In this document: positions 25,173 through 33,782 of the stretch, one piece after another
Layout of the letters: each line of letters opens with the position of its first letter
Numbering within the stretch: position 1 is the first letter of the stretch
Assembly: GCA_964462515.1 (NCBI GenBank)
Contig: CAYWXK010000014.1
Span: 1 to 64,000 of the forward strand
Length of the DNA stretch: 64,000 nucleotides
DNA from: CAYWXK01 sp964462515
Lineage (GTDB): Bacteria > Planctomycetota > Phycisphaerae > Sedimentisphaerales > Anaerobacaceae
Direction of reading: 5' to 3'
Made by a program: the position numbers and the translations under genes
Notes under the pieces: model-generated
Told to the model about the DNA's origin: nothing
What the model saw: the letters and a program-made list of their open reading frames with translations, nothing else
Databases searched by the model: none

Positions 25173-27791
25173 TTACTCGCAGGTCGGTCCGCAGGAGTCC
25201 AGCCAATGTGAGGCAAAGATTGAAAAGTCAAACCAGTCAACTTTGCCGCTATGGTTGATGTCGGCCCCGCCGCACCACGCACAGCCGCCTACATCGATGT
25301 AATAGTGGTCGTTAAATTCCTTCCAGTAGATAACTTGATTTTGTCCGTCGGTGGTGCGTGCCTGCACATACAAGCGGAACTGATAGGCGCAGGTCTCCCA
25401 CGGCAGTAACTGTCCCGGCGGTGCGTCGGCGGAGTTAAAGGGCGTCTCTGTCACGCCGTGCCACAAGGGAGGACCGCCTTCATTCAGACCAGTATAATGG
25501 TCCTGCACAACATAGCCAAGACTCTTGTTCTTGCCATACAGCGCCGACAGCCAGTAATCTCTCAAGTACCCTGTCGGATGCGAGGCAGTGATGGTGAATA
25601 TCAGGTTCTCGTTGGCATCCGCCAGTCTTATTATCCCGCATTCGGGGATGACCTCGCCAGTGTTATATTTGACGCTGTGGATATTGGCATCGACAGGATT
25701 GTTATCGACAATCAGGGTGAGATGGTCCAGGTCGTTCGAGCCGAGCGTTAGCTCGGTCAGCCCGAACACAGGGTGATAGTTGTAGGCCTTATATCTGATG
25801 ATGTATTTGTCGTTTTCCCAGGGCGGCGTATACCACTGCATCCTAAGGTCGGCCTGGGTCCAGCAGGTCCAGTAGAGTTTGCCACCCACCCATTCCGGCT
25901 TCATTTCGCCGCTGGTCAGTTCGTAGAGGTTGTCCACGCCGCCGATGGTCTTTGGTCCGAGGCTAAGGTATTTATACGTCACGGCGCCGTTGGCATCATC
26001 TATATAGTACTTGACCTTCGTAAGCGAATCGCTAAGGGGCGTGCATTCATCAACGGTTGGCTCGCTGCTGCCTTCCCATTTTCCTACCAGTATCTGGTAG
26101 TGCGTTATTGGGTCGACGTTTCCAAATATCCCGCGTATCCAGAGGTTGCCGCCAAACGGACAATCCTTGTATTGTGGAATGCCGAGCTGCGAGGCCTCTG
26201 TGGCATTGACGTCTGCCAGGCCGTGACAGGGATGGTCTTTGTCCTGGTTGATTTCGACGGAGGGAATGTTGCCGATATTGAGGATGATAAAGCCGCTTCC
26301 TGCGAAGCCGGTTCTGCCGGAGGCCTCCGGCCCGCCGTAGGCGCCCATATCGTTTCGTGTGCCGTCAGGGTCGTTATACTGCGGCCCCGGATGGCCTGTA
26401 TCGATGCAGGGCGAACCCTCTGCCAGCCGATAAACCGCGTCCGCAAAGCGTGGGTCGGCGCTTATCTCGCCTGTGCCAGGTTGGGGGACAAAAGTCGTTC
26501 CCGTATGGTTATCGTGATAGTTGCGGTAGGGATTGCCCCACACATCATTATACAATATTTCACTGTCATACGCCGCATACATATAATAGAAAATTCCTAC
26601 CTGAGCGTTCCTTGCAATGATGTTATTCATTATGGTATGCGTCTTTGGAGGCCGAGGCCAAAGCGGATGGAGATAGCAAACTATATTGAGGAACAAAGAC
26701 CTGCCCACTTTAGTCATGTTAGCTGGCGAGGCCGTAAAGCCCCAAAGTAAATGTTCACCTTCCTGGACTAAAGGATAATGGTCGAGGTTCTTAGGCTCTC
26801 GTCCTAACAGAACCGCTCTGGAAGATAGGTCCGGAGCGTATTCTCCAATGTGTTGCGTTGCTTCATATAGCTGAATGACTCGGTTTGGCGGCAGGGAAAT
26901 CCGATTGGGGCTATTAAAAACAACATGTTTTGGGTCAACTACATAGATGCTATTCTCTTCACCTATCCATCCATGTCCCCAGTTAATCGAAAGTCCCGCT
27001 TCTTGGAAGAACCCGGCTCCACCAAAACCTAATCCCAAGACAGGCCTGCCAGACCTTGTGATAGCAGCGACAGCAGCGGGAGTGCCCCATTCAAAACCGA
27101 AACTGGTGTCAGAACCTACGGCGATGACGCCATACTTGGTAAAGTCGATTCCTGCCACCTCCTCAAGTGGGATTAAGTCCACCGAAAATCGATTTTCTTT
27201 CAGAAACGATGCATAGCTTTTGGCACTCGAAGTGTCCTTTTTATAAATATACGCCACATCGACCTGTAGTGGAACATCTGTTCTGACCCCCAAGACTATG
27301 CCATTGAAATTATCAACAATGGTATTATTTACAATTGTTGGCTTTGCACGTGCTTCGTGCACACAGATGCCACCGAAGTTACCCTCGATGATGTTGTTTC
27401 TTATTATCAAAGGTCCTTCCCAGCAACATAATCCTGAGGTGGTCCACCAGGCCGTGTTAGATGAGCCGGTAATCTTGAAACCCGAGATAATGGCACCGTG
27501 TAGGCCACTATACTGAACAACTTGGTCAAACATCCCCCGACCATCTATGGTGGTGACATGAGGTCCACTGCCAAATAGGTTAACCCTATCTTTCATAGTC
27601 ACCTGTTCATAGTATACCCCGGGGAAAACATAAACAACATCATTTGGGCCGGCAAAATTTATTGCGGCCTGAATCGTGCTGAAATCGGCAGGGCCGTTGT
27701 CGTCAACGGTGTAGGTGGCCGCTTGAAGCCGGATGCTAAAAAACACTAAAGCTACCAAGACAAAAATCCAGATTGAAAATTTCTTTTTCAT
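25173..27791 (-). CDS. Secreted right-handed beta-helix protein with Rossmann-like insert and dockerin-like tail
   Basis: Two ATGs are possible (27797 and 27791); the second has better spacing from AAGGAG, giving 872 residues. A Sec signal ends near residue 27. Residues about 28-180 are beta-helix coils (STIQAAINFAGPNDVVYVFPG, then repeated NNxI-type turns), as in pectate lyase-like and DUF1565 proteins. About 200 residues (183-385) then change character: VDVAYIYKKD, YGVIAVGSD, GRPVLGLGFGGAGFF look like a Rossmann or amidotransferase-like alpha/beta domain. The helix resumes with IMNNIIARNAQVGIFY. A GGADINHSGKVDWFDFSIFA half-dockerin-like motif closes the protein. A polysaccharide-binding or lyase role is plausible; no catalytic set is identified. 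Confidence 0.8.
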   Translation of the reverse strand: MKKKFSIWIFVLVALVFFSIRLQAATYTVDDNGPADFSTIQAAINFAGPNDVVYVFPGVYYEQVTMKDRVNLFGSGPHVTTIDGRGMFDQVVQYSGLHGAIISGFKITGSSNTAWWTTSGLCCWEGPLIIRNNIIEGNFGGICVHEARAKPTIVNNTIVDNFNGIVLGVRTDVPLQVDVAYIYKKDTSSAKSYASFLKENRFSVDLIPLEEVAGIDFTKYGVIAVGSDTSFGFEWGTPAAVAAITRSGRPVLGLGFGGAGFFQEAGLSINWGHGWIGEENSIYVVDPKHVVFNSPNRISLPPNRVIQLYEATQHIGEYAPDLSSRAVLLGREPKNLDHYPLVQEGEHLLWGFTASPANMTKVGRSLFLNIVCYLHPLWPRPPKTHTIMNNIIARNAQVGIFYYMYAAYDSEILYNDVWGNPYRNYHDNHTGTTFVPQPGTGEISADPRFADAVYRLAEGSPCIDTGHPGPQYNDPDGTRNDMGAYGGPEASGRTGFAGSGFIILNIGNIPSVEINQDKDHPCHGLADVNATEASQLGIPQYKDCPFGGNLWIRGIFGNVDPITHYQILVGKWEGSSEPTVDECTPLSDSLTKVKYYIDDANGAVTYKYLSLGPKTIGGVDNLYELTSGEMKPEWVGGKLYWTCWTQADLRMQWYTPPWENDKYIIRYKAYNYHPVFGLTELTLGSNDLDHLTLIVDNNPVDANIHSVKYNTGEVIPECGIIRLADANENLIFTITASHPTGYLRDYWLSALYGKNKSLGYVVQDHYTGLNEGGPPLWHGVTETPFNSADAPPGQLLPWETCAYQFRLYVQARTTDGQNQVIYWKEFNDHYYIDVGGCAWCGGADINHSGKVDWFDFSIFASHWLDSCGPTCE

Positions 27792-28226
27792 TTTCATTCT
27801 CCTTTCCTTAAACTTGTTTTAGCAAAAAATGTCACCAATTCACATAACTCGGCACTGAGGAACGGACGTTTTTCCAAACGAATCTCTGTGCCGAAACAAT
27901 AATTACAGAATATCGAAAACCGATACGAATTGAAATAGCCGGGCCAATATGAAGTGAAACAACCTCCGGTGCCAAACAGGCCGAAGATTTCCCACATTTT
28001 TCGCACACAGCCAGCCTCCTGCATAGAAAGACACATTACAGCCCCGACAAGCCGGGGTTACCAGTCAGACAATCAACTATTTAGAGAGGCGGGAAAGCTC
28101 CTGCCAATTTACAGGAATGCGAAAGCAAAAGCCTTCTCACCCACTCCTTTATTGCAACACACAAATTACAAGGAAAATTATATGCTGTCAAGAAATTTAT
28201 ATTTTTATTTTGGGATAGGAAGGGAA

Positions 28227-28263
28227 CCCCCGCAGCTTTCTGCGAAGATAGAAGCGGGGGCAG
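28227..28263. repeat. 37-bp CCCCCGC...GCGGGGGCAG hairpin element, copy 1
   Basis: The element has CCCCCGC and GCGGGGG arms with an inner CTTTC/GAAG pairing and ends in CAG. A same-length copy with a diverged centre lies in the next gene at 29088-29124. It sits about 110 bp upstream of that gene. Confidence 0.78.
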
Positions 28264-28270
28264 CGATACC

Positions 28271-28304
28271 CCGTTAGAGCCTTTTCCCTTCGGGTCTCTA
28301 ACGG
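28271..28304. repeat. CCGTTAGAG...CTCTAACGG hairpin element
   Basis: A perfect 9-bp outer stem (CCGTTAGAG with CTCTAACGG) encloses a CCCTTCGGG hairpin. The GTTAGA/TCTAAC arms recall the in-frame palindromes at 41043 and 41214. It lies directly after the first 37-bp element. Confidence 0.7.
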
Positions 28305-28375
28305 CGATAATAAACTTGAAAATAGTGGAAATCTGATAGAAAATATGTATGCTTATGTTGCTTGAAGAGAAAATT

Positions 28376-29218
28376 ATGAAAATACTTAGCCATATGATTT
28401 TAGCAGCGTCATCGCTGGTCGTCTTTATATTTGGCTGGTGGGGCGAGAAAATTTGTGCCGCCGAGAACGCGGGCGCTCAAGAAAAATCAGCCAAAGTTTC
28501 TCCATCAGTCTCGGCGAGGCCGAGCCTCGATGGAAAGGATGGAGGCAGGCTTATCGGCATCAGCCCAGGCGGCACAAACATCAACAGTCAGTTAAAGCAG
28601 GTCGTGGATATTTCCGGCCTCACGCCTGACACTGCGTTTGGTGAGGCAATCCAGATTCTGCGAAATTCAACCAAACCTCCACTAAATATAGTGGTGCTCT
28701 GGAGGGATTTGCGAGAGAATGCTTTTATTGATGCGAGCACGCCGATTCAGATTGAAGGCATTTCGGGAATTCCGCTGCGCTATGGTTTGGAAATTTTATT
28801 AAGGTCGGTCTCAAGCAGGCGAACCCCGGTCGGCTATATTGTTAAGAACGGGGTAATTATTATTGGGACAAGCCAGTCTCTGCCTACCAGAAGAGTAACT
28901 CGCGTCTATGACATAACCGATTTAATAGCGGGACAGCCCAGCTTTAGTTTTGGCATCGGGCCTGGCTTTATGCCCAACCAGCCTACAGGGATAATTGGAG
29001 GCAGAACATACGGAGGAACCCCGCGCGGTGTTGGCAGATATTCAGGTGCCTATACTCGTCCAGCCAGAAGGACGAGAGCAAATACACCCCCCGCGCTTTC
29101 TTACGAAAGTAAGAGCGGGGGCAGATTGACACCATATCCGAGAACCGGGGGAGCAAACGAAATTACCCGGCTGATACAGAATACGATTGAGCCGGATAGC
29201 TGGCAAGATTCGCAATAA
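28376..29218 (+). CDS. Secreted STN/secretin N-domain-like protein
   Basis: I choose ATG 28376 (280 residues), which has a weak GAAGAG upstream and leads into a hydrophobic signal. Residues about 70-165 (VVDISGLTPDTAFGEAIQIL ... YIVKNGVIIIG) have the pattern of the short domain found at the N-terminus of secretins and TonB receptors (STN). The pieces VYDITDLI and ITRLIQNTIEPDSW are typical of planctomycete proteins with this domain. No secretin pore domain follows, so it may be a soluble periplasmic relative. A 37-bp palindrome (29088-29124) is in frame within a basic, proline-rich linker and encodes about 13 residues. It is first of a plus-strand group with two glycosidase-like genes. Confidence 0.68.
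   Translation: MKILSHMILAASSLVVFIFGWWGEKICAAENAGAQEKSAKVSPSVSARPSLDGKDGGRLIGISPGGTNINSQLKQVVDISGLTPDTAFGEAIQILRNSTKPPLNIVVLWRDLRENAFIDASTPIQIEGISGIPLRYGLEILLRSVSSRRTPVGYIVKNGVIIIGTSQSLPTRRVTRVYDITDLIAGQPSFSFGIGPGFMPNQPTGIIGGRTYGGTPRGVGRYSGAYTRPARRTRANTPPALSYESKSGGRLTPYPRTGGANEITRLIQNTIEPDSWQDSQ
29088..29124. repeat. 37-bp hairpin element, copy 2, inside a gene
   Basis: This copy matches the element at 28227-28263 in length, arms (CCCCCGC, GCGGGGG) and CAG end, with a centre altered as a coordinated palindrome (CTTACGAAAG). It keeps the reading frame and falls in a low-complexity linker of the STN-like protein. Confidence 0.78.
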
Positions 29219-29276
29219 ATAGTCGTAATGACACTCGCAGAATATCACTTTGCTTCGGAGGTTCAATAAGCAAGAA

Positions 29277-31307
29277 ATGGAAAAACAAAACTTACCGATA
29301 TTGTTTGTATCGACTTTATGTTTTCTGCTCTTTGGCAATTTTGCGGTAATCGCGGCAGCAGATAATAACCATCAGCCAGGACTGCAAGACTTGCAGCAAA
29401 TCGGGCGGCAAATCGTCAGGCCAACTCCTGACCATCCCGGCAACGTTTTCCTCGCAGGTGAAGAGGTGACAGTAAAATTGCCGCGCAGCCTCCCGCAGCA
29501 AGCCGCGAGGTGGCAGGTCTTCGATGACCGTGGGAATGTTCTTGAGCGTAGTGCCCTCGACAGGGATAGTCAGACTGTCCAGGACACTATTTATAGTAAG
29601 CGTAGTCGAACTATCAAGATTGGCAAGGTGGGTATTGGCTGGTATCGAATTGAAATTTTAGATGCTGATGGGAAGGTTTTGGACTGGACAACAGCGGCTG
29701 TTCTGGCGCCGCAGGCTGAGCCGGTGCCCCAGGATTCGCCGGTGTGCGTTGATTCAGCAACATCCTGGTTTGCGTCAAATGACCCTGCCAGGCAGAAGCG
29801 CTTCGCCCAATTAGCTGCGCTGGCCGGCGCTAACTGGATACGAGACCGCATAAAGTGGGCAGGGGCACAAACCGGCCCAGATAAATTTGCAGAAAACACA
29901 AGTTATGATAGTGCCGCAGCTTTACAGGCCCAATATGGGTTAAAAGTCCTGCAGGTTTTTCACGACACACCCGGCTGGGCTGTCGATAAACAACTGGATG
30001 GTGAGCATCCATTCGGCCGATTCCCGAGGGACCTTCGTGTGCTATATAAATTCTGTGAAACAATGGCGAGGCGCTACCAAGGAAAGGTCCTGGCCTGGGA
30101 GCCCTGGAACGAGGCGAATATCACCGTCTTTGGCGGCCATACGATTGATGAGATGTGCAGCCATCAGAAAGCCGCCTACCTGGGCTTCAAAACCGGCAAT
30201 CCGGCTGCTACGGTGTGCTGGAATGTTTATGCTGGTTCCGGAACGGCTTTGCACACGGAGGGGGTGCTTGAGAATGAGGCCTGGCCTTATTTCGAAACGT
30301 TCAACATCCATACGTATAGCGACCCTGATAGTTACCTTACTGAGTTTGCACCAGCCCGGCAGGCTGCCTGCGGCAGACCAATCTGGCTGACCGAATGTGG
30401 AATTCTGCTGAAATGGAAGACGGGGCAACCCTGGTGCGAATTATCGACTGAGGATGAGCTGCGGCAGGCGCAATTTATCGCCCGCTCATACGCCGGCAGT
30501 CTCTTCGCAGGAGTCAGCCGCCATTTCTTTTTCATTCTTGGCAATTACGCCGAGAATGAAAAACAGTTCGGCATCTTGCGTAACGACCAGACGCCCCGGC
30601 CTGCCTACGTCGCTCTGGCAGCAGTCGGCAGACTCTTAGCGGGGGCCGGATGTCTCGGCCGATGGTTGCCAAAAGAAAATCCATCGCAACGTGTTTATGC
30701 CTTCCGTGGCCGTCCCGATGGCCTGCAGAAAGATGTTTTAATCGCCTGGGGACAAGGCCCAACCAATTTTGTATTGCCGGAAAATTTATCAGTAGAAGTC
30801 ATTTATGATTATCTTGGCAGGTCTATTGGTAAAGAACTGCCGCAAAAGCTGGACTCGTCTGCTGTTTTTATTGTCCTCGCAAAAGACCAGGCCCAAAAAC
30901 TGCCGTTGGAGCAGTTACCAGAATCTTCAGCCTTGCGCGAAGGAGAGCCTTCGCCGATAGTTCTGCAGCTTCAGATGCCTCAGTCGGCAACCAATCTCGA
31001 CATTCAGGCACATCGTGTGCCGTCAGAGCAGCAGACCAATCTTGACATCTTCATATATAACTTTGGTAACACAAAAGTTAGCGGGACAGTTTCAATCGAA
31101 CGTTCTCCCGCCGGTTGGAAACTTGAGCCGCAGCAATGGGAAGTTACGCTTGAGCCTATGGAGCGAAAAACCCTATCTATCGGTGTCATTATACCTGCCG
31201 ATGAAAGTAACAAGGTTCAGACTGGCTGGATTAAACTACGAGGCGATTTCGGCTCCTCAGGCAGACCGACTCTGGCCTTTCGCCTCGCAGCAAGTGGCAA
31301 GATATAG
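29277..31307 (+). CDS. Secreted clan GH-A-like glycoside hydrolase
   Basis: The 676-residue form starting at ATG 29277 has a Sec signal (about 1-28); the earlier TTG start at 29250 is less likely, though the best GGAGG lies 20 bp upstream. After an N-terminal beta domain, residues about 155-470 form a TIM barrel. The acid/base candidate is E279 in WEPWNEANI and the nucleophile candidate is E373 in IWLTECGI, the spacing and context of clan GH-A enzymes such as GH39. A C-terminal beta-sandwich (about 560-670, NPCBM/NEW2-like) follows. The polysaccharide target is unknown. It is 58 bp after the STN-like gene and 23 bp before a GH172-like gene. Confidence 0.8.
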   Translation: MEKQNLPILFVSTLCFLLFGNFAVIAAADNNHQPGLQDLQQIGRQIVRPTPDHPGNVFLAGEEVTVKLPRSLPQQAARWQVFDDRGNVLERSALDRDSQTVQDTIYSKRSRTIKIGKVGIGWYRIEILDADGKVLDWTTAAVLAPQAEPVPQDSPVCVDSATSWFASNDPARQKRFAQLAALAGANWIRDRIKWAGAQTGPDKFAENTSYDSAAALQAQYGLKVLQVFHDTPGWAVDKQLDGEHPFGRFPRDLRVLYKFCETMARRYQGKVLAWEPWNEANITVFGGHTIDEMCSHQKAAYLGFKTGNPAATVCWNVYAGSGTALHTEGVLENEAWPYFETFNIHTYSDPDSYLTEFAPARQAACGRPIWLTECGILLKWKTGQPWCELSTEDELRQAQFIARSYAGSLFAGVSRHFFFILGNYAENEKQFGILRNDQTPRPAYVALAAVGRLLAGAGCLGRWLPKENPSQRVYAFRGRPDGLQKDVLIAWGQGPTNFVLPENLSVEVIYDYLGRSIGKELPQKLDSSAVFIVLAKDQAQKLPLEQLPESSALREGEPSPIVLQLQMPQSATNLDIQAHRVPSEQQTNLDIFIYNFGNTKVSGTVSIERSPAGWKLEPQQWEVTLEPMERKTLSIGVIIPADESNKVQTGWIKLRGDFGSSGRPTLAFRLAASGKI

Positions 31308-31330
31308 CATCCCAGCAGCCAGGAGAATTT

Positions 31331-32896
31331 ATGATGAAATCAGCATTCATTCTCTCTAACCTTGCAGTCCTGGTCCTTTTCGTTACCGGCTGTTATGCGC
31401 TCAATATCCAATCGCAGCCGGAAAGAAAGGAGCAAGTTGCGGGCTTTCAGACTGAGGCGCTGCCCGGCTCCTTTGATGAGCTGCTTGATTTTCCTTCTAT
31501 TCCTTCTATGAAGAGCTGGCGAACATTTCAGGCCTCCGGCTACGACCGGGGCGGCGGCTTTTTTGATTCAGGAAATTTCCTGCGAATCGAAGAAGACCGC
31601 CGCTACGTCCTTATGGAAACACAAGACCCGGGCTGCATCGACAGGATATGGTTCACCTACAAAAGTGACATTGGCAAAGAGCCTTACGACCTTCTGCTCT
31701 ATATCGACGACCCCAATAGACCTGTAATCGCCATCGACCTTGATGAACTATTTTTAGATAAACGTTCACCCTTTGTTGCACCGCTGGCCGGCCTGTGTGG
31801 CAGCTCTCTCCACCCCGGCCGGTTCTCTTATGTCCCTATAGGATTCCAAAAGTATTGCAAGGTTGTCCTTGCGCCGCGAGGTCCTCTGGACCATTACCAG
31901 TATCGTATCAATAGCGCCGGCCAGAAAATCCCTCATATTTATTACCAGATTACATACCGTAAGTTCGAACCCGGCACACCTGTCAAGGCGTTTCGCTGGG
32001 ACATCGACAAGCAAGAATCCCAATCGCTCTCTAAAATCAAGTCGCTCTGGCAAAATGCCGGCAATTCGCCCTGGGGAGAGCTTAAAGACTTGAAACAAAA
32101 TGTAATTGAAAAGGACATTGAGCCAGATAAATCTAACCTTTTGTTCGATATAACCGGCGCTGGCACAATTTATGGCCTGGAGTTTAGATTAGAAAATCCT
32201 GAGAATTTGTGGCTTTCGATTTCGTGGGATAATGTTCAGCCTCCGGATGTTTTTGTTTCCCTTGGTCCTTTTTTTGGCTGTGCAATTTCCGATAAGCCAA
32301 AACAGGATGTGCGGGGACTCTGGATGGGTTACACCAAAGGCCGGTATTATTTCTACCTGCCTATGCCTTTTCGAGAAAGAGCAAAAATTTCTATCGTATC
32401 AAAGGCTAATAAGGTTATCCCAGTCTCAGCCATTCTTCAATATCGAAGCCAGAAACCTTCAGATTCTGATGGTCTGTTCTGTGCCCATCGATACGACTAC
32501 GAGCCGCCCACTGTTGGTATGGACTATACCGCTCTCGATGTCAAAGGCAAAGGCCACTTCGTTGGCCTGGTTATGGACAATCCCGGCGATATGGAGGGCG
32601 ATGACCGTTTCTTCGTCGATGGTGAAGAAAATCCTTCAATCCACGGAACTGGAACCGAGGATTTCTTTAATTTCGCCTGGGGCCTTGGGCATACGCAATC
32701 CCTTGCGCTGCACGGTATTACGATTCAAGGTTCGCCGGTTTGCTACCGCTTTCATCTGCCTGCCGGCGTGCCCTTTCAGAAATCGCTTCGTATAAGCTGG
32801 GAGCACGGCCACGATATCGATAAAGGCGCAAACCTGCATCAGGGCCGATATAGCGGCATCGTCTTTTACTACCGCGATTCCGACATAAAAATTTGA
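31331..32896 (+). CDS. DUF2961 / GH172-like lipoprotein
   Basis: The 521-residue protein starts at ATG 31331 with AGGAG upstream. Its signal ends in a lipobox (FVTGC), so it is lipid-anchored. The body matches DUF2961, now glycoside hydrolase family 172, whose known members cleave fructofuranose or arabinofuranose linkages. The family motif GTGTEDFFNFAWG is present, with E443 as the likely catalytic glutamate. Family members often form oligomers. It follows the GH-A-like gene by 23 bp, so the two probably work on the same polymer. Confidence 0.86.
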   Translation: MMKSAFILSNLAVLVLFVTGCYALNIQSQPERKEQVAGFQTEALPGSFDELLDFPSIPSMKSWRTFQASGYDRGGGFFDSGNFLRIEEDRRYVLMETQDPGCIDRIWFTYKSDIGKEPYDLLLYIDDPNRPVIAIDLDELFLDKRSPFVAPLAGLCGSSLHPGRFSYVPIGFQKYCKVVLAPRGPLDHYQYRINSAGQKIPHIYYQITYRKFEPGTPVKAFRWDIDKQESQSLSKIKSLWQNAGNSPWGELKDLKQNVIEKDIEPDKSNLLFDITGAGTIYGLEFRLENPENLWLSISWDNVQPPDVFVSLGPFFGCAISDKPKQDVRGLWMGYTKGRYYFYLPMPFRERAKISIVSKANKVIPVSAILQYRSQKPSDSDGLFCAHRYDYEPPTVGMDYTALDVKGKGHFVGLVMDNPGDMEGDDRFFVDGEENPSIHGTGTEDFFNFAWGLGHTQSLALHGITIQGSPVCYRFHLPAGVPFQKSLRISWEHGHDIDKGANLHQGRYSGIVFYYRDSDIKI

Positions 32897-32982
32897 CATT
32901 TGCCTGCAAAGCTGTTAAACTAATTTTGTCGAAGGCCGATGTAATCAGTAGATAAAGAGGCAATAAATTTAAGAGCACTAAA

Positions 32983-33711
32983 ATGAACCGCTTAAAAATC
33001 AGTTTGTATGCAGTATCAATAATGTTTTTGATGCTTTTTCTTCCTGTTTCGGCATCTGCTCGCACCTATTTTAGCATAAGCCTCGGCAGCGCCTGCTTCA
33101 ATGATTATCACGGCTTCTATGGCCGCCCATATTGGCGCTGTGATAGAGATTATTATCGCTGGCTCGATAGAGATAGATTTTTATGGCTGGATAGGGACCG
33201 TTACTTGTTCCATAACAGAATCGGCTGTTGGCCGAGGCCGTTTTATTCACCTGGGCCAAGAATATGGGTCGAAGATTACTATCCAGGGTGGACCTGTGCG
33301 CCTGTTGTGGAAGCCCCAACGGGCGTTACAGAAAGGCACACATTTATTTATACAGGCCAAACAGATTATAGGGCAAAGTCCGACAAGGACACCGGGAAAC
33401 TATTTGAAAAATTGCGGCAGAAAAAAGCCGAGCTTCTTGAGAAATTGCGAATTGGAGATAAAGAAAATCGCATTGAAGTCGCCTGTGAATTGGCGGGATT
33501 TTCCTATGATGATAAAGTCAAAAAAGCCCTCGAAGATATTTTACTCTCAGACCCCGACGAGCAATTGCGAAAGCAAGTCGCCCTATCGCTGGGCAAGGTA
33601 AAAAACACCCAATTCTTGCCTATCTTAGAGAAGATAAGGGTTGCAGACCCAAGCGAAATTGTCCGCACAGCAGCAGACGAAGCCATCAAAAATATAAAGA
33701 AGGATTATTGA
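32983..33711 (+). CDS. Small secreted protein with HEAT-like C-terminus
   Basis: The 242-residue protein has a Sec signal (about 1-26). The next 75 residues are rich in Tyr, Arg, Asp and Trp (WRCDRDYYRWLDRDRF), a pattern common in secreted planctomycete proteins of unknown role. Residues about 120-150 are a charged helix (KLFEKLRQKKAELLEKL), and 155-240 form two HEAT-like repeats. It is last in the plus-strand group, 86 bp after the GH172-like gene. No specific function can be given. Confidence 0.75.
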   Translation: MNRLKISLYAVSIMFLMLFLPVSASARTYFSISLGSACFNDYHGFYGRPYWRCDRDYYRWLDRDRFLWLDRDRYLFHNRIGCWPRPFYSPGPRIWVEDYYPGWTCAPVVEAPTGVTERHTFIYTGQTDYRAKSDKDTGKLFEKLRQKKAELLEKLRIGDKENRIEVACELAGFSYDDKVKKALEDILLSDPDEQLRKQVALSLGKVKNTQFLPILEKIRVADPSEIVRTAADEAIKNIKKDY

Positions 33712-33782
33712 TTCCTGCATTGTTGAAAGAATAAGTCATAATTTGAGTTCATCGTTTAGCCGCCGCCAAAGCGACGATATAT

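Larger units (their letters stand above)
27792..28375. other. Intergenic region with palindromes
   Basis: These 584 bp separate divergent genes and hold no credible gene. They contain two hairpin elements in the second half (28227-28263 and 28271-28304) and a short GCCCCGACAAGCCGGGG palindrome near 28040. Promoters for both flanking genes must lie here, but no strong consensus stands out. Confidence 0.6.

Noticed and set aside
25773..26750. 325-codon plus-strand open frame
   Set aside because: It lies antisense to the beta-helix gene and mirrors its codon structure; no signal or family motif is seen.
28227..28304. Riboswitch or rRNA-like leader upstream of the STN-like gene
   Set aside because: The structure is explained by two short palindromic elements, one of which recurs inside the gene; no conserved riboswitch core is visible.
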